Origin: an uncultured delta proteobacterium
GTDB lineage: Bacteria > Myxococcota_A > Polyangia > Polyangiales > Polyangiaceae
DNA length: 64,000 bases
NCBI GenBank assembly: GCA_903906315.1
Contig: CAIVJW010000054.1
Location: 54,616-118,615, forward strand
Direction: 5' to 3'
In this document: positions 27,901 through 35,742 of the stretch, one piece after another
Position numbering within the stretch: the stretch's first letter is position 1
Layout: every line of letters starts with the position of its first letter
Notes under the pieces: generated by a model
Databases searched by the model: none
Told to the model about the DNA's origin: nothing
Seen by the model: only the letters and a program-made list of their open reading frames with translations
Position numbers and translations under genes: made by a program

Positions 27901-28191
27901 CCCGTCAACCTGACGACGCCGCGCTGCTGGCACGCGAGCGCGCTCATCCGCGACGGGTCCATCCTGGTCATGGGCGGCTACCCGACGAACGGGTCGTGCA
28001 CCGCGACGGCGGCCGTCGAGCAGGTCGACCCGGTGGCCAACCTCGTCAAGCCGTTCGCGAGCCTCGGGCACGCGAACACGGAGTGGAACGCGGTCACGAT
28101 GCTCGACGGCTCGGTGCTGGCGGTCGGCGGCGGCGCGTGCGGGCAGTCGTCCGCGCTGCCGGACCGCGACTTCCTGCCCGGCGCGCTCTGA
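24988..28191 (+). CDS. Cys-repeat/TIG/Kelch surface lipoprotein
   Basis: The 1067-residue protein carries a lipoprotein signal (STLIACGSAG), a ~100-residue Gly/Ala/Thr linker, then about eleven Cys-rich repeats of ~40-45 residues (pattern NCGACGATC, CAGGACGVAC, GFLDCD, GCEV). One IPT/TIG immunoglobulin-like domain (ITGTGFGPGVKVLVDD) follows, and then Kelch/galactose-oxidase-type blades (GKVLVVGG, AEIYDRKTDT, RVMIGGGDGG, VEQVDPVANL). The Cys repeats resemble those of MopE-type and other myxobacterial outer-surface proteins. It should sit on the outer surface and bind polymers or proteins; no catalytic site is evident. ATG 24988 has GAGGA seven bases upstream. The DUF2169 gene starts 13 bases after its stop. 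Confidence 0.87.
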   Translation: MRFKPMALPCLDAADAAPPRSRTGSRIGLAWLLMASASTLIACGSAGDGGGAPAQSGTGMGTGTGTTSGNGGAGTGGAGKGGATTGAGGHSQGGHGGASTGSGGAGGSGGAGKGGATTGAGGSGGAGATGGHGGAGGQGGQGGAGGQACGAGQTSCGGACVSLGSDASNCGQCGAVCPAGASCSGGNCLCPQGQLLCNAQCVVISNDPDNCGACDVVCAGGQQCAGGKCACPQGQAFCGGSCVEVASDPKNCGKCGTDCGAKDVCNGGKCAIVCDPGLTACGGACVDVGGDAKNCGACGATCQGAPNASPTCAGGACGVACLPGFLDCDKDPADGCEVNGQGDAKNCAACGAACAGAPNAAPTCALGACAYTCLAGFADCDKLAATGCEAALATDPIDCGQCGVVCPPAPNAVGACAGGACGFACLAGFADCDGDPANGCEVDLGGDAKNCAACGKACLVLPNATSTCTGGACGFACQPGFLDCDGQANDGCEVSSEDDALNCGACGSACKLPNASAGCAGGACKVLSCDQGFTDCDGKPATGCEVATATDVGNCGGCGFACDAPGVQAKKCVGSACTPACAAGKADCNGPAPGNVDDGCEATLATDSNNCGACGVACGAGQQCCGGGCQQTSNCALTMSDVSPPVGWRNGGDFLTITGTGFGPGVKVLVDDGVAPAWAKDATTLYVQTPPHPDGVVDVKITMGADTVVRKGGFSYQALGVSSPWQMKPMAKVRGELPGVTVMANGKVLVVGGTTTPDNSSLTLATAEIYDRKTDTVTAAGNAMATPRWRDSAVTLLTGKVLVVGGCQGCAGGSSLSADLYDPTTNLFTAAAPLNAARNVTRSVLMPDGRVFVSSFEAGSVEIYDPVKNTWKLVAHAQAHVYGFVVRLRDGRVMIGGGDGGNKVVELFDPVTDTFTVTGSLNTGRSMLSAHTLPDGRVMVIGGASSSAGGVTVPQATMETWSPATGLWTFFPVNLTTPRCWHASALIRDGSILVMGGYPTNGSCTATAAVEQVDPVANLVKPFASLGHANTEWNAVTMLDGSVLAVGGGACGQSSALPDRDFLPGAL

Positions 28192-28204
28192 TCGACGGCG
28201 GCCG

Positions 28205-30523
28205 TTGCAGTACGTCACGACCTGCCCGTTCCGCGTCGCGACCGTCCTCTGGCAGGCGAGCCCCGGCGCGTGGACGCTCACGACGTGCGTGAAGATCACC
28301 TACGCCCTCGTGCACGAGGGCGAGGCGACGGTCGCCGAGGAGCAGGACCCGGTCGAAGGGCCGCGCACGTGGGACGACGCCCCGCGGGCAAGCCTGCGCG
28401 CGCCGGGCGACTACGCGCCGATCAAGCGCCGGGTCGACGTGCTCGTGACGGGCCACGCCTTCGCGCCCCCGGGCCGCGGCCCGGTCGAGTCGCTCGTGGC
28501 GCGTTACCGCATCGGCGAGCTCGGCAAGGCGCTGCGCGTGGTCGGGGATCGCGTGTGGACGCCGACGGGCGGGGCGCTCTGGCCCTCCGCGCCCATCCCC
28601 TTCCTCTCGATGCCCCTGCGCTGGGAGCGCGCGGCGCGCACGGTCGACAACCCGGTCGGGGTCGACCCGAGCCGCCCGCCCGTCGCCGGCGCGCCCGCGC
28701 TGCCCAACCTCGAGCTCGCCGACGGCGACCCGAGCGAGGATCGGGTCGCGGGCTTCGGACCGATGGCGCCCGACGGGCCGGCTCGGCGCGCGCTGCTCGC
28801 GCCCGAAGCGTGGGCGTGGGCGCAAGGCTTCCGCTCCGGAGCCGCCGTGCACGATCCGACGCCGCGCGGCTTCGACTTCCGGTTCTTCAACGCGGCGCCC
28901 GCCGATCAGCAGGTCGACGCGCTGCGGGCGACGGCGACGATCGTGCTCGAGCACCTGCACCCGCGGCACGCCCGGCTCGTGACGCGGCTGCCCCCCGTTC
29001 GGCCGAGGCTGACGCACGAGGCGCGGGGCGTCCGGACGGAGGTCGGCCTGAGGTGCGACACCCTGGTCATCGACACGGACCGCGCGGTCGCCATCGTCTC
29101 GTGGCGCGGCTCGACCGAGGTGCCGGGCGCCGACGCGCGCGAGCTCGGTCGACTCGCGATCGGCGCCGAGGCCAACGGGCAGGCGATCCGCTTCCCGGGC
29201 TTCGAGCGCGGCGTGGTGCTCGAGGAGAGCGCGCCGGGGTCGCGGCTCGACGCGGCGCCGCGACCGCCGGTCGGGTCGAGCCCGCGCTTCGGCCCGCCTC
29301 CGGCCATCGCGCAGCGGGCGGAGGAGGCGCGCCACGCCCCGGCCTCGGTGCCCTTCGCGCCGCCGCCGGTCACGTTCACGCCGCCGATCGTGCCGCGACC
29401 GGCCGCGCGAGGCCCCCAGGTCGATCCCCCGACGCGCCCGAAGTGGAGCGATCGCCCGCGCCTCGACACGCCGCCGCTCGATCCGGACGATCGGACGATC
29501 GCCCTCGTCAGGCCCTCGATCGACGCCGATCACCGCGCGCGCGCGGTCGCGGTCGCGATCGAGCCCGCCGAGGCGGCGACCGCGGCGGAGCTCGCGACGG
29601 AGGGATCGATCCCGACACGCACCGACCTCGTCGTCCGTCCGCTCACGATCGAGGCCCTGCCGTTCTCGCCGACGCTCGAGGCACCTCCGAGCGCGCCCGC
29701 GCACGCTCGCCTCGACGCGCTGCACGAGGACGCCCCGCGCACGGTGACGGCACGGAGGCGCCTCGACGCGGCCGAAAGCACCCGCGAGATCCGCCTCGAC
29801 GCGCTCGTTCGCCACGCGACGCCGTTCGAGGGCGCGCCCGACGACCCCGCCTCCAGCCCGCCGCCCGAGGCGCCCGCACCGCCGCCCCCTGCGCCCGGCG
29901 TGCGCCGCGCGAGCTGGGACGATCCGGCAGCCGCCGCCGAGCCGCCGCCGACGCGGCCGTCGGTGCTGCCGTCGACGGCCCCGCCGCCCCCGGCGATCGA
30001 GCCTCCGCCCATGATCGGCCCGATCCAGCCGACGGCCCCGACGACCGCCACCGTGACCCCGTTGGAGCCGGAGATCGCGCCCGAAGGCGCCGACGAGGGT
30101 CCGCGCGATCTCGCGCTCGAGGAGTACGCGCGCGTGCGCGCACGCCTCGCCCTGCAGCCCGGCGAGCGGGAAGCGCACTTCCTCGCGGAACGCCTCACCG
30201 ATCGTTCGTGGCGCGCGATCGACGACCGATGGCTCGCGGCGATCGGGGCCGAGACGCGCCGCGGGCGGTCGAAGCTGCTCGCGCGCTTCGACGACGCCTA
30301 CGTCGCCGAGCAGGAGGCGCTGCGCGGTCCGATGTCGGTCGCGCAGTACGCCCGCCTGGCGGCCGCGCTCGAGTTCGGGGCGGTCGATCCGGTCCTCACC
30401 GAGCTCGCGCTCGACCGCGCCGACCTGATGCGCCTGACGCGCGTCTGGACGCGCCGCACGCTCGCGGACCCGGCGCTCGCCGCCGAGCTGCGCCGCGCGC
30501 TCGCCGCCGCCCGCGCGGAGTAG
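28205..30523 (+). CDS. DUF2169-domain protein (T6SS-accessory type)
   Basis: The 772-residue protein has a full N-terminal DUF2169 domain (~1-300), recognisable by RRVDVLVTGHAFAP, GDRVWTP, MPLRWERAARTVDNPVG, VAGFGPMAPDGPAR and FRFFNAAPADQQVDAL. A Pro-rich middle (~360-630) and a helical C-terminal domain (~640-772) follow. DUF2169 proteins are often encoded beside VgrG and PAAR proteins and are thought to help load type VI effectors, but no T6SS gene is visible here. The start is a TTG at 28205, chosen because the family's N-terminal strand (YVTTCPFRV) begins there and no ATG is available. Its stop lies three bases from that of the convergent moaD. Confidence 0.85.
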   Translation: MQYVTTCPFRVATVLWQASPGAWTLTTCVKITYALVHEGEATVAEEQDPVEGPRTWDDAPRASLRAPGDYAPIKRRVDVLVTGHAFAPPGRGPVESLVARYRIGELGKALRVVGDRVWTPTGGALWPSAPIPFLSMPLRWERAARTVDNPVGVDPSRPPVAGAPALPNLELADGDPSEDRVAGFGPMAPDGPARRALLAPEAWAWAQGFRSGAAVHDPTPRGFDFRFFNAAPADQQVDALRATATIVLEHLHPRHARLVTRLPPVRPRLTHEARGVRTEVGLRCDTLVIDTDRAVAIVSWRGSTEVPGADARELGRLAIGAEANGQAIRFPGFERGVVLEESAPGSRLDAAPRPPVGSSPRFGPPPAIAQRAEEARHAPASVPFAPPPVTFTPPIVPRPAARGPQVDPPTRPKWSDRPRLDTPPLDPDDRTIALVRPSIDADHRARAVAVAIEPAEAATAAELATEGSIPTRTDLVVRPLTIEALPFSPTLEAPPSAPAHARLDALHEDAPRTVTARRRLDAAESTREIRLDALVRHATPFEGAPDDPASSPPPEAPAPPPPAPGVRRASWDDPAAAAEPPPTRPSVLPSTAPPPPAIEPPPMIGPIQPTAPTTATVTPLEPEIAPEGADEGPRDLALEEYARVRARLALQPGEREAHFLAERLTDRSWRAIDDRWLAAIGAETRRGRSKLLARFDDAYVAEQEALRGPMSVAQYARLAAALEFGAVDPVLTELALDRADLMRLTRVWTRRTLADPALAAELRRALAAARAE

Positions 30524-30526
30524 GCG

Positions 30527-30778
30527 TCAGCCGCCCGCGACGGGCGGGAGGATCGCGACCTCGTCGCCGCCACGCACGACGTCCGAGGCGACCGCGTAGG
30601 TGCCATTGACCGCCAGGCGCAGCGAGCGGCGGTGCGGCGCGAGCGCGGGGAAGCGCGCGCAGACGAGCTCGAGCAGCTCCGTCACGGTGCACGGCGCGGC
30701 GAGCGCGAAGGCCGTCTCGGCCGCACCGACGGCGTCCCGGGCGCCCGCGAACGCGAGCAGGCGGATCGGCTGGGTCAT
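30527..30778 (-). CDS. moaD: Molybdopterin synthase sulfur-carrier subunit
   Basis: The 83-residue protein shows the ubiquitin-like MoaD/ThiS fold: IRLLAFAGARDAVG, LELVCARFPAL, LRLAVNGTYA, the VVRGGDEVAILPPVAGG ending, and the C-terminal Gly-Gly that becomes thiocarboxylated. It donates sulfur for molybdopterin synthesis together with MoaE, which is not in this window. PPVAGG is the MoaD rather than ThiS form. The Tat-exported molybdoenzyme about 1.7 kb away is a possible consumer of the cofactor. It is preceded by no close gene on the same strand. Confidence 0.88.
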   Translation of the reverse strand: MTQPIRLLAFAGARDAVGAAETAFALAAPCTVTELLELVCARFPALAPHRRSLRLAVNGTYAVASDVVRGGDEVAILPPVAGG

Positions 30779-31043
30779 GCGCGACTAGGTAGCACGCGCC
30801 CCGCGGCTACGGGCGATCACAGGCCCGGATCGACGCCCGCACACGGCGGCGCGCCCCCGCGCGTGATCGCCACCTCGATCACGTCGCCGATCCCGGCGGA
30901 GGTGGAGCCGCGGCGCGCCACGACGCGGTCGACGGCGCGACCCGACCCCCGCCTTCTCGACGGTGAGCGGGTCGCCCCCGCCCGCGATCCTCGCGGGATC
31001 GCCTCGCGCGAGCGCCGGCGTCGCCCCGCGCTATGGTGGCCCC

Positions 31044-31832
31044 ATGCACGTCGAAGCGCGCCGCCCGAAGAGCCCGCCCACCCTGCGCGAGTGGCTGCGC
31101 GAGCGCCCGTTCTCCCTCGCGCTGTCGTCAGGCTTCTTCGGCTTCTTCGCGCACACGGGCCTCGTGACCGTCCTCGAGGACGAGGCCCTCGCGCCCACCC
31201 GCCTCGCCGGGTCCAGCGCGGGGGCGCTCGTCGCGGGCCTGTGGGCCGCGGGCGTCGCCGGCACGTCGATGCGCGACGAGCTGCTGCGGCTTCGGCGCAG
31301 CGATTTCTGGGACCCGCGGCCGGGCCCGGGACTGCTCCACGGCGCGAAGTTCCGCGGCCGCCTCGACGCGCTCCTGCCCGTGAAGCGGTTCGACGAGTGC
31401 CGCACACCGCTCGCGGTGTCGGTCTTCGACCTGATCTCGCGCACGACCCGGGTGGTGCGCGAGGGCCCGCTCGCGCCCGCGCTGCAGGCCTCGTGCACCG
31501 TGCCCTTCCTCTTCCACCCGACCTGGGTCGACGGCCGGCCGCTGCTCGACGGCGGCATCCTCGACCGCCCCGGCATCGACGGCCTCCCGCACGGCGATCG
31601 CGTCCTGCACCACCACCTCGCCTCCCGCTCGCCGTGGCGCCGGCGCGGCAGCGCCTCGATGAGCGTGCCGCGCCGCGACGGCCTCACCGCGCTCGTCATC
31701 CCCGGCCTGCCGCGCGTCGGCCCCTTCCGGCTCGAAGAGGGCGCGCGCGCGTTCGAGGCCGCCCGGCGCGCGACGCGCGAAGCCCTCGATCGCCCCGTCG
31801 TCGACGCGGTCGTCGAGGTGCGCGCGAGCTGA
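31044..31832 (+). CDS. Patatin-like phospholipase
   Basis: This 262-residue protein has the patatin Ser-Asp dyad: Ser58 in AGSSAGALVAG (GxSxG) and Asp169 in LLDGGILDRP (DG motif). The oxyanion loop is SSGFFGFFAHTG, with Ser/Phe in place of some of the usual glycines. No signal peptide is seen, so it likely acts on membrane lipids from the cytoplasm. ATG 31044 was chosen because the family starts about 25 residues before the oxyanion loop. The stop lies three bases from that of the convergent PepSY-type gene, so no terminator fits between them. Confidence 0.85.
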   Translation: MHVEARRPKSPPTLREWLRERPFSLALSSGFFGFFAHTGLVTVLEDEALAPTRLAGSSAGALVAGLWAAGVAGTSMRDELLRLRRSDFWDPRPGPGLLHGAKFRGRLDALLPVKRFDECRTPLAVSVFDLISRTTRVVREGPLAPALQASCTVPFLFHPTWVDGRPLLDGGILDRPGIDGLPHGDRVLHHHLASRSPWRRRGSASMSVPRRDGLTALVIPGLPRVGPFRLEEGARAFEAARRATREALDRPVVDAVVEVRAS

Positions 31833-31835
31833 CCG

Positions 31836-32441
31836 CTACGGCCCGCCGGACCACGCCACGTACGCGATCGGCACGGCCGCGCCCACGAGGACGAGCAGCC
31901 CGCCGCGCCCGAACAGGCCCCTTCGCCCGCCGACCAGGAACATCCCGCTCCCGGCCAGCACGATCAGCCCCGCCGCATAGGCGTCGGCCACGTAGCGCCA
32001 GGCCTTCTTGCCGCGATTGAGGTGCAGCCAGTTCGCGGCCCGCAGGAGGAATCGCGGCTCCTGCCCCTCGTCGACCACGCGCCCGCTCACCGGATTGACG
32101 TGCAGAGTCCGCCGCTCGTACACCACGTCGAGCTGCTCCGGTCCGGCGCGGTAGACGTCCTTCGGTGTGCCCACGACGCCGAGGCGCGCGGCGACCGACC
32201 GGGCAATCGCCGCGTCGTCGCCCTCGATCGGCCCGCCGAGATCGTGCGTCCGATCGAAGCTCCGGAAGCTCGGGTCCCAATCGGCGATGTGGTTCACCGC
32301 CAGCCCCGAGGCGGCGTAGACCAGCGTGAGCCCCACCGCGAGATGGCCGAGATCCCGGTGCACCGCGCGGAGCGCCCCCCGCACCGCCCCGCGCCCGCCG
32401 CCGCGCCCCGCGCCCGCCCCGGCCGGAGGGCCCTCACCCAT
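31836..32441 (-). CDS. PepSY-type membrane protein, partner of the molybdoenzyme
   Basis: The 201-residue protein has a membrane helix near LGHLAVGLTLVYAASGLAVN, a periplasmic PepSY-like stretch (VDEGQEPRFLLRAANWLHLN, with VYERRTLHVNPVSGRVV) and two more hydrophobic segments at the C-terminus. PepSY-associated proteins often act as membrane anchors or electron carriers for periplasmic redox enzymes. His residues in HRDLGHL and NWLHLN could bind haem, as in MsrQ or cytochrome-type partners, but this is an inference. Its ATG lies inside the stop of the upstream YedY-like gene (8-base overlap ATGGGTGA), which indicates translational coupling and a shared function. Confidence 0.75.
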   Translation of the reverse strand: MGEGPPAGAGAGRGGGRGAVRGALRAVHRDLGHLAVGLTLVYAASGLAVNHIADWDPSFRSFDRTHDLGGPIEGDDAAIARSVAARLGVVGTPKDVYRAGPEQLDVVYERRTLHVNPVSGRVVDEGQEPRFLLRAANWLHLNRGKKAWRYVADAYAAGLIVLAGSGMFLVGGRRGLFGRGGLLVLVGAAVPIAYVAWSGGP

Positions 32442-33120
32442 TGCGCTCCTCCTTCCACGGGTCGGCGTGGTTGTGGTAGCCGCGCGTCTCCCAATAACCG
32501 GGCTCGTCCACGCGCGCGAAGCGAATGGCACGGAGCCATTTGGCGCTCTTCCAGAAATAGAGGTCCGGCACGATCGCGCGCACCGGCGGGCCGTGCGGGC
32601 GCGGGATGGGCTGCCCGAAGAACCGGTGAGCCACCATCACGTTCGGCGCGAGCGCCTCGGCCCGCGGGACGTTGGCCGTGTAGCCCTCCGCGGCCTCGAA
32701 GATCGCGTAACGCGCCGAGCCGCGCACCCGCGCGCGCTCCGCGAGATCCGCGACGCGCACGCCGGTCCAGCGGCTGTCGAGCATCGTCCAGCCCGTGACG
32801 CAGTGGACGTCGCAGCTCTGCTCGACCTGCGGCATCGCGAGAAGCCCCGCGAAATCGACCTCGAACGGGGCGTCGACCTCGCCGTACACCTTGAGCCGGA
32901 AGGCCGACGGGCTCGGGTCGCCGGGCTCGCCGCCCATCGGCTTGAGCGCGTCGAGGAGGCGCTGGCCCGGCGGCAGGCGCGTCCGCCCGTCGGGCCGGAG
33001 CTGCCTCCCGCGCGGGTCGTCGGGGGAGGCGAGCGCGTACACGCCGCCGCCGAGGACGCTCACCACCGTGCCCACCGCCGCCGTGCGCAGGAAGAACCGC
33101 CGCTCCATCCGCTTGTCCAT
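32434..33120 (-). CDS. Tat-exported molybdopterin-dependent oxidoreductase (YedY/sulfite-oxidase fold)
   Basis: The 228-residue protein begins with a Tat signal (ERRFFLRTAAVGTVV) and continues with a sulfite-oxidase-type molybdopterin domain. The molybdenum-binding Cys is Cys107 in CDVHCVTGWTMLDSRWTGV, a family hallmark. LLAMPQVEQ, PEG-like FEAAEGYT and RFFGQPIPRPHGPPVRAIVPDLYFWKSAKWL also match. YedY (MsrP) repairs oxidised periplasmic methionines with electrons from MsrQ; here the partner is the overlapping PepSY-type protein, so a variant of that pair is likely. ATG 33120 has GGAGGG ten bases upstream. Substrate is inferred only from fold. Confidence 0.86.
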   Translation of the reverse strand: MDKRMERRFFLRTAAVGTVVSVLGGGVYALASPDDPRGRQLRPDGRTRLPPGQRLLDALKPMGGEPGDPSPSAFRLKVYGEVDAPFEVDFAGLLAMPQVEQSCDVHCVTGWTMLDSRWTGVRVADLAERARVRGSARYAIFEAAEGYTANVPRAEALAPNVMVAHRFFGQPIPRPHGPPVRAIVPDLYFWKSAKWLRAIRFARVDEPGYWETRGYHNHADPWKEERNG

Positions 33121-33189
33121 TCGGCCAGAACCCTCCACGTCCGATCGTTCTTCCCGCCGTGCCGAAACGCGCACGGCGCCGCCCCGTCG

Positions 33190-34008
33190 CTAGCGGCTCA
33201 CGCCGCCGCGCCCCTCCCCCGCCGCGAACGCCAGAGCGCCGCCCGTCGCGTCCGCGCCGAACGATCGCATCCCGCGCGCCCACTCGTTCGCGAGCGCGTC
33301 GCGCAGCGGGCGGTCGAGCGACTCGTAGGCGGCGAGGCGATCCTCGCGCAGGCAGGTCTGCGGCAGCGCGGCGAGCGCCTCGGCGAGCGCCTCGGCGACG
33401 GCGCGCACCTCGCCCGCGGGGACGACGCGATCGACGAGCCCCATCGCGAGCGCCTCGCGCGCGCCCACCGCGCGGCCGGTCAAGATCAGATCGAGCGCGC
33501 GGCCGAGGCCGACGACGCGCGGCAGCCGCACCGTGCCGCCATCGATGAGCGGGACGCCGAACCGGCGACACAGCACCCCGAGCGTCGCGCCCTCCTCCGC
33601 GACGCGCAGATCGCACCACAGCGCGAGCTCGAGGCCGCCCGCGACCGCGTGCCCGGCGATCGCCGCGATCACCGGCTTCGACAGGATCATCCGCGAAGGC
33701 CCCATCGGCCCGTCGTTCGCGGGATCCGTCGACTCCGCCGGATCGGGCAGCGGAGCCTCGAGGCGGTTCGGGCGCCCCGCCGCGACGGCCTTGAGGTCCG
33801 CGCCGGCCGAGAACGCCCCGCCCTCGCCGTAGAGGACGCCGACCGACGCCGCCGCGTCGGCGTCGAAGGCGCGGAACGCATCCGCGAGCGCCTGGGCGGT
33901 CGCGCGATCGACGGCGTTGCGCGCCTCGGGCCTCGCGAGGATGACCGTCGTCACCGGACCGCGCTTCTCCACGCGCACCGCGCTGACCACCGGGACGGAT
34001 CGCTGCAT
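33190..34008 (-). CDS. Enoyl-CoA hydratase/isomerase family (crotonase) protein
   Basis: The 272-residue crotonase has the oxyanion-hole segments FSAGADLKA and AVAGGLELALWCD, the latter carrying the first catalytic Glu. The second Glu of true hydratases (in FAQPEI-type segments) lines up by eye with Cys in LGVLCRRFGVPLIDGG, so hydration of enoyl-CoA is questionable and an isomerase or other CoA reaction is possible. Two insertions around SRMILSKP and ESTDPANDG make the middle longer than in FadB. ATG 34008 is preceded by AAAGG at seven bases. Fatty-acid or CoA-ester metabolism is the safe call. Confidence 0.83.
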   Translation of the reverse strand: MQRSVPVVSAVRVEKRGPVTTVILARPEARNAVDRATAQALADAFRAFDADAAASVGVLYGEGGAFSAGADLKAVAAGRPNRLEAPLPDPAESTDPANDGPMGPSRMILSKPVIAAIAGHAVAGGLELALWCDLRVAEEGATLGVLCRRFGVPLIDGGTVRLPRVVGLGRALDLILTGRAVGAREALAMGLVDRVVPAGEVRAVAEALAEALAALPQTCLREDRLAAYESLDRPLRDALANEWARGMRSFGADATGGALAFAAGEGRGGVSR

Positions 34009-34145
34009 CGTGGAACCTTTGCAGACACCGGCCGCGAAATCGAGGCGGGACGCGTGTGCGCCGCTGCGGGGCGGGCGCGCACCGATCGAACGCGCCGCCG
34101 GCGCCGCGCCTTGGCGGACTCGGCGCGGGTGGTAGCATTGCGATC

Positions 34146-35546
34146 ATGGGAGGATCCGCGTCGCTGCAAGACGAGCTCGAGCGGCTCGTCGCCGAGAGCT
34201 CGGCGAGCCTCGCCGGCATGCACGAGACGCTTCAACAGAGCGCCAGCTCGCGCCAGCAGGCCGAGGAGGACGAGCGCCTCTTCCACCGCCTCTCGGTCGC
34301 CGTCGCGGAAGCCCCCGACGCGAGCCAGGCCCTCGGGACGATGCTCGCGGCCGTCTGCGCGCACACGGGCTGGCCCTACGGGGAGGCCTGGACGATGCGC
34401 CGCGCCGATGCGTGCCTTCGCCTCGTCGCCGATCACCACCACGAGACGCCGCGCGCGCTGCGGTACGCGGCGCAGTCCGCGGGCTTCACCTACCCAGTCG
34501 GCGTCGGCATCCCCGGCCGCGCGTGGGAGGCGCGGGAGGCCCTGTGGGTGCCCGACCTCGCGGCCGATCCCAAGCTCGCGCGGAGCGAGCTGTGCCGCTT
34601 TTCGGAGTACGTCGCGGTCGCCGCGATCCCGGTGCTGTCCGGGCGCGATCCGGTCGCCCTGCTGCTCATGCACCTGCGCGCGCCCCGGGAGGGCGACCGG
34701 GCGCTCGTCGACCGCCTCGCGCGCGTGCTCGCGCGGGTCGGCGCGGGGCTGCACCAGCGCCTCGTCTTGGGCGAGCTCGCCGCGTTCGAGCACGAGGTCA
34801 GCCGATCGTTCCAGGCGAGCCCCGTCGCGGGCCTCGTGATGACGATGTCGACGGGGGAGGTCGTCGACGTCAACGAGCGCTTCCTCGCGCGCTACGGCTT
34901 CCGCCGCGACGAGGTCGTGGGCGCGAACGCCCTCGATCTGGGCCTGTGGTCGCGGGCCGCAGATCGTGCCGCCGCCATGATGCGCCTGCTCGAGGACGGC
35001 GAGCCGACCCAGCTCGGCGCGCACGTCCGCACGCGCGCCGGCGCGCTCGTGCCGGTCCGCGCCGTCCTCGACGTGACGGAGCGCGCCGGCGTCCGGTGCG
35101 CGCGCGCGCACGTGATGGACGCCGTCGATCCCGGGATCGCGCCCGGCGACTTCCGTGGCCTGTGCGACGCCCTGCCCACGGGCCTCGCCGTGATGGGCGG
35201 GACGCGCTGCCTCTGGGCGAACACGGCGCTGCGAGTCGAACTCGGCCTCACGGGCGCCGACGACGACCCGGTCGACGCGCTCTCCTGGTTGCCCCCGGCC
35301 GCGCACGAAGAGGCCCGCTCACGCGAAGCCAGCGCGCTGTGCAGCACCATCGGCCCCGACACGACCGCGCTCCTCGCCACGAACGGCCGGTCGGTCGAGG
35401 TCGTGTGCTCCGCCGGCGTCCCGGTCGTCTTCGCCGGCGCGCCCGCGGCGCTCCACACCGTCGAGCCCGCCGACCGCGCCCGCGTCCGCCTCGGGTCGGG
35501 CGCGGCCCCCGCTCCCTCACGCAACCGCTACCGCACGCCCCGCTGA
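34146..35546 (+). CDS. GAF-PAS sensory protein without output domain
   Basis: The 466-residue protein has a short coiled-coil start, a GAF domain (~55-205, with AVCAHTGWPYGEAWTM and VPDLAADPKLARSE), a PAS domain (~220-320, with SPVAGLVMTMSTGEVVDVNERFLARYGF) and a second, weaker PAS-like region (~330-430). No histidine kinase, GGDEF, EAL or DNA-binding domain follows, so it must pass its signal to a separate partner. A ligand cannot be named. ATG 34146 gives a natural N-terminus. It stands alone, 196 bases before dedA and divergent from the crotonase gene. Confidence 0.82.
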   Translation: MGGSASLQDELERLVAESSASLAGMHETLQQSASSRQQAEEDERLFHRLSVAVAEAPDASQALGTMLAAVCAHTGWPYGEAWTMRRADACLRLVADHHHETPRALRYAAQSAGFTYPVGVGIPGRAWEAREALWVPDLAADPKLARSELCRFSEYVAVAAIPVLSGRDPVALLLMHLRAPREGDRALVDRLARVLARVGAGLHQRLVLGELAAFEHEVSRSFQASPVAGLVMTMSTGEVVDVNERFLARYGFRRDEVVGANALDLGLWSRAADRAAAMMRLLEDGEPTQLGAHVRTRAGALVPVRAVLDVTERAGVRCARAHVMDAVDPGIAPGDFRGLCDALPTGLAVMGGTRCLWANTALRVELGLTGADDDPVDALSWLPPAAHEEARSREASALCSTIGPDTTALLATNGRSVEVVCSAGVPVVFAGAPAALHTVEPADRARVRLGSGAAPAPSRNRYRTPR

Positions 35547-35742
35547 CGGCAGAGCGGCCCGCCTCGCGCCACGCGCACCCGGGTCGGGCCGCAGGCAGGC
35601 CAGGGGACGGCAGGCTGCCACGACCGCCGGGTCGCTGCGGGCCATCCCCGCGCCCTCCGCGGACCGCGCGAGAGCCGGTGACGCCGGGGCGTCGCCCGAA
35701 GCTCGACGGCGGCGCCGCGGACGATTAAGCGTACGCGGGCCA

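Noticed and set aside
30817..31043. Protein-like end on the minus strand (…GDVIEVAITRGGAPPC…) between moaD and the patatin gene
   Set aside because: The last ~30 residues look coding, but the frame upstream turns Arg-rich and no start can be placed. It could be a gene remnant; evidence is too thin to list.
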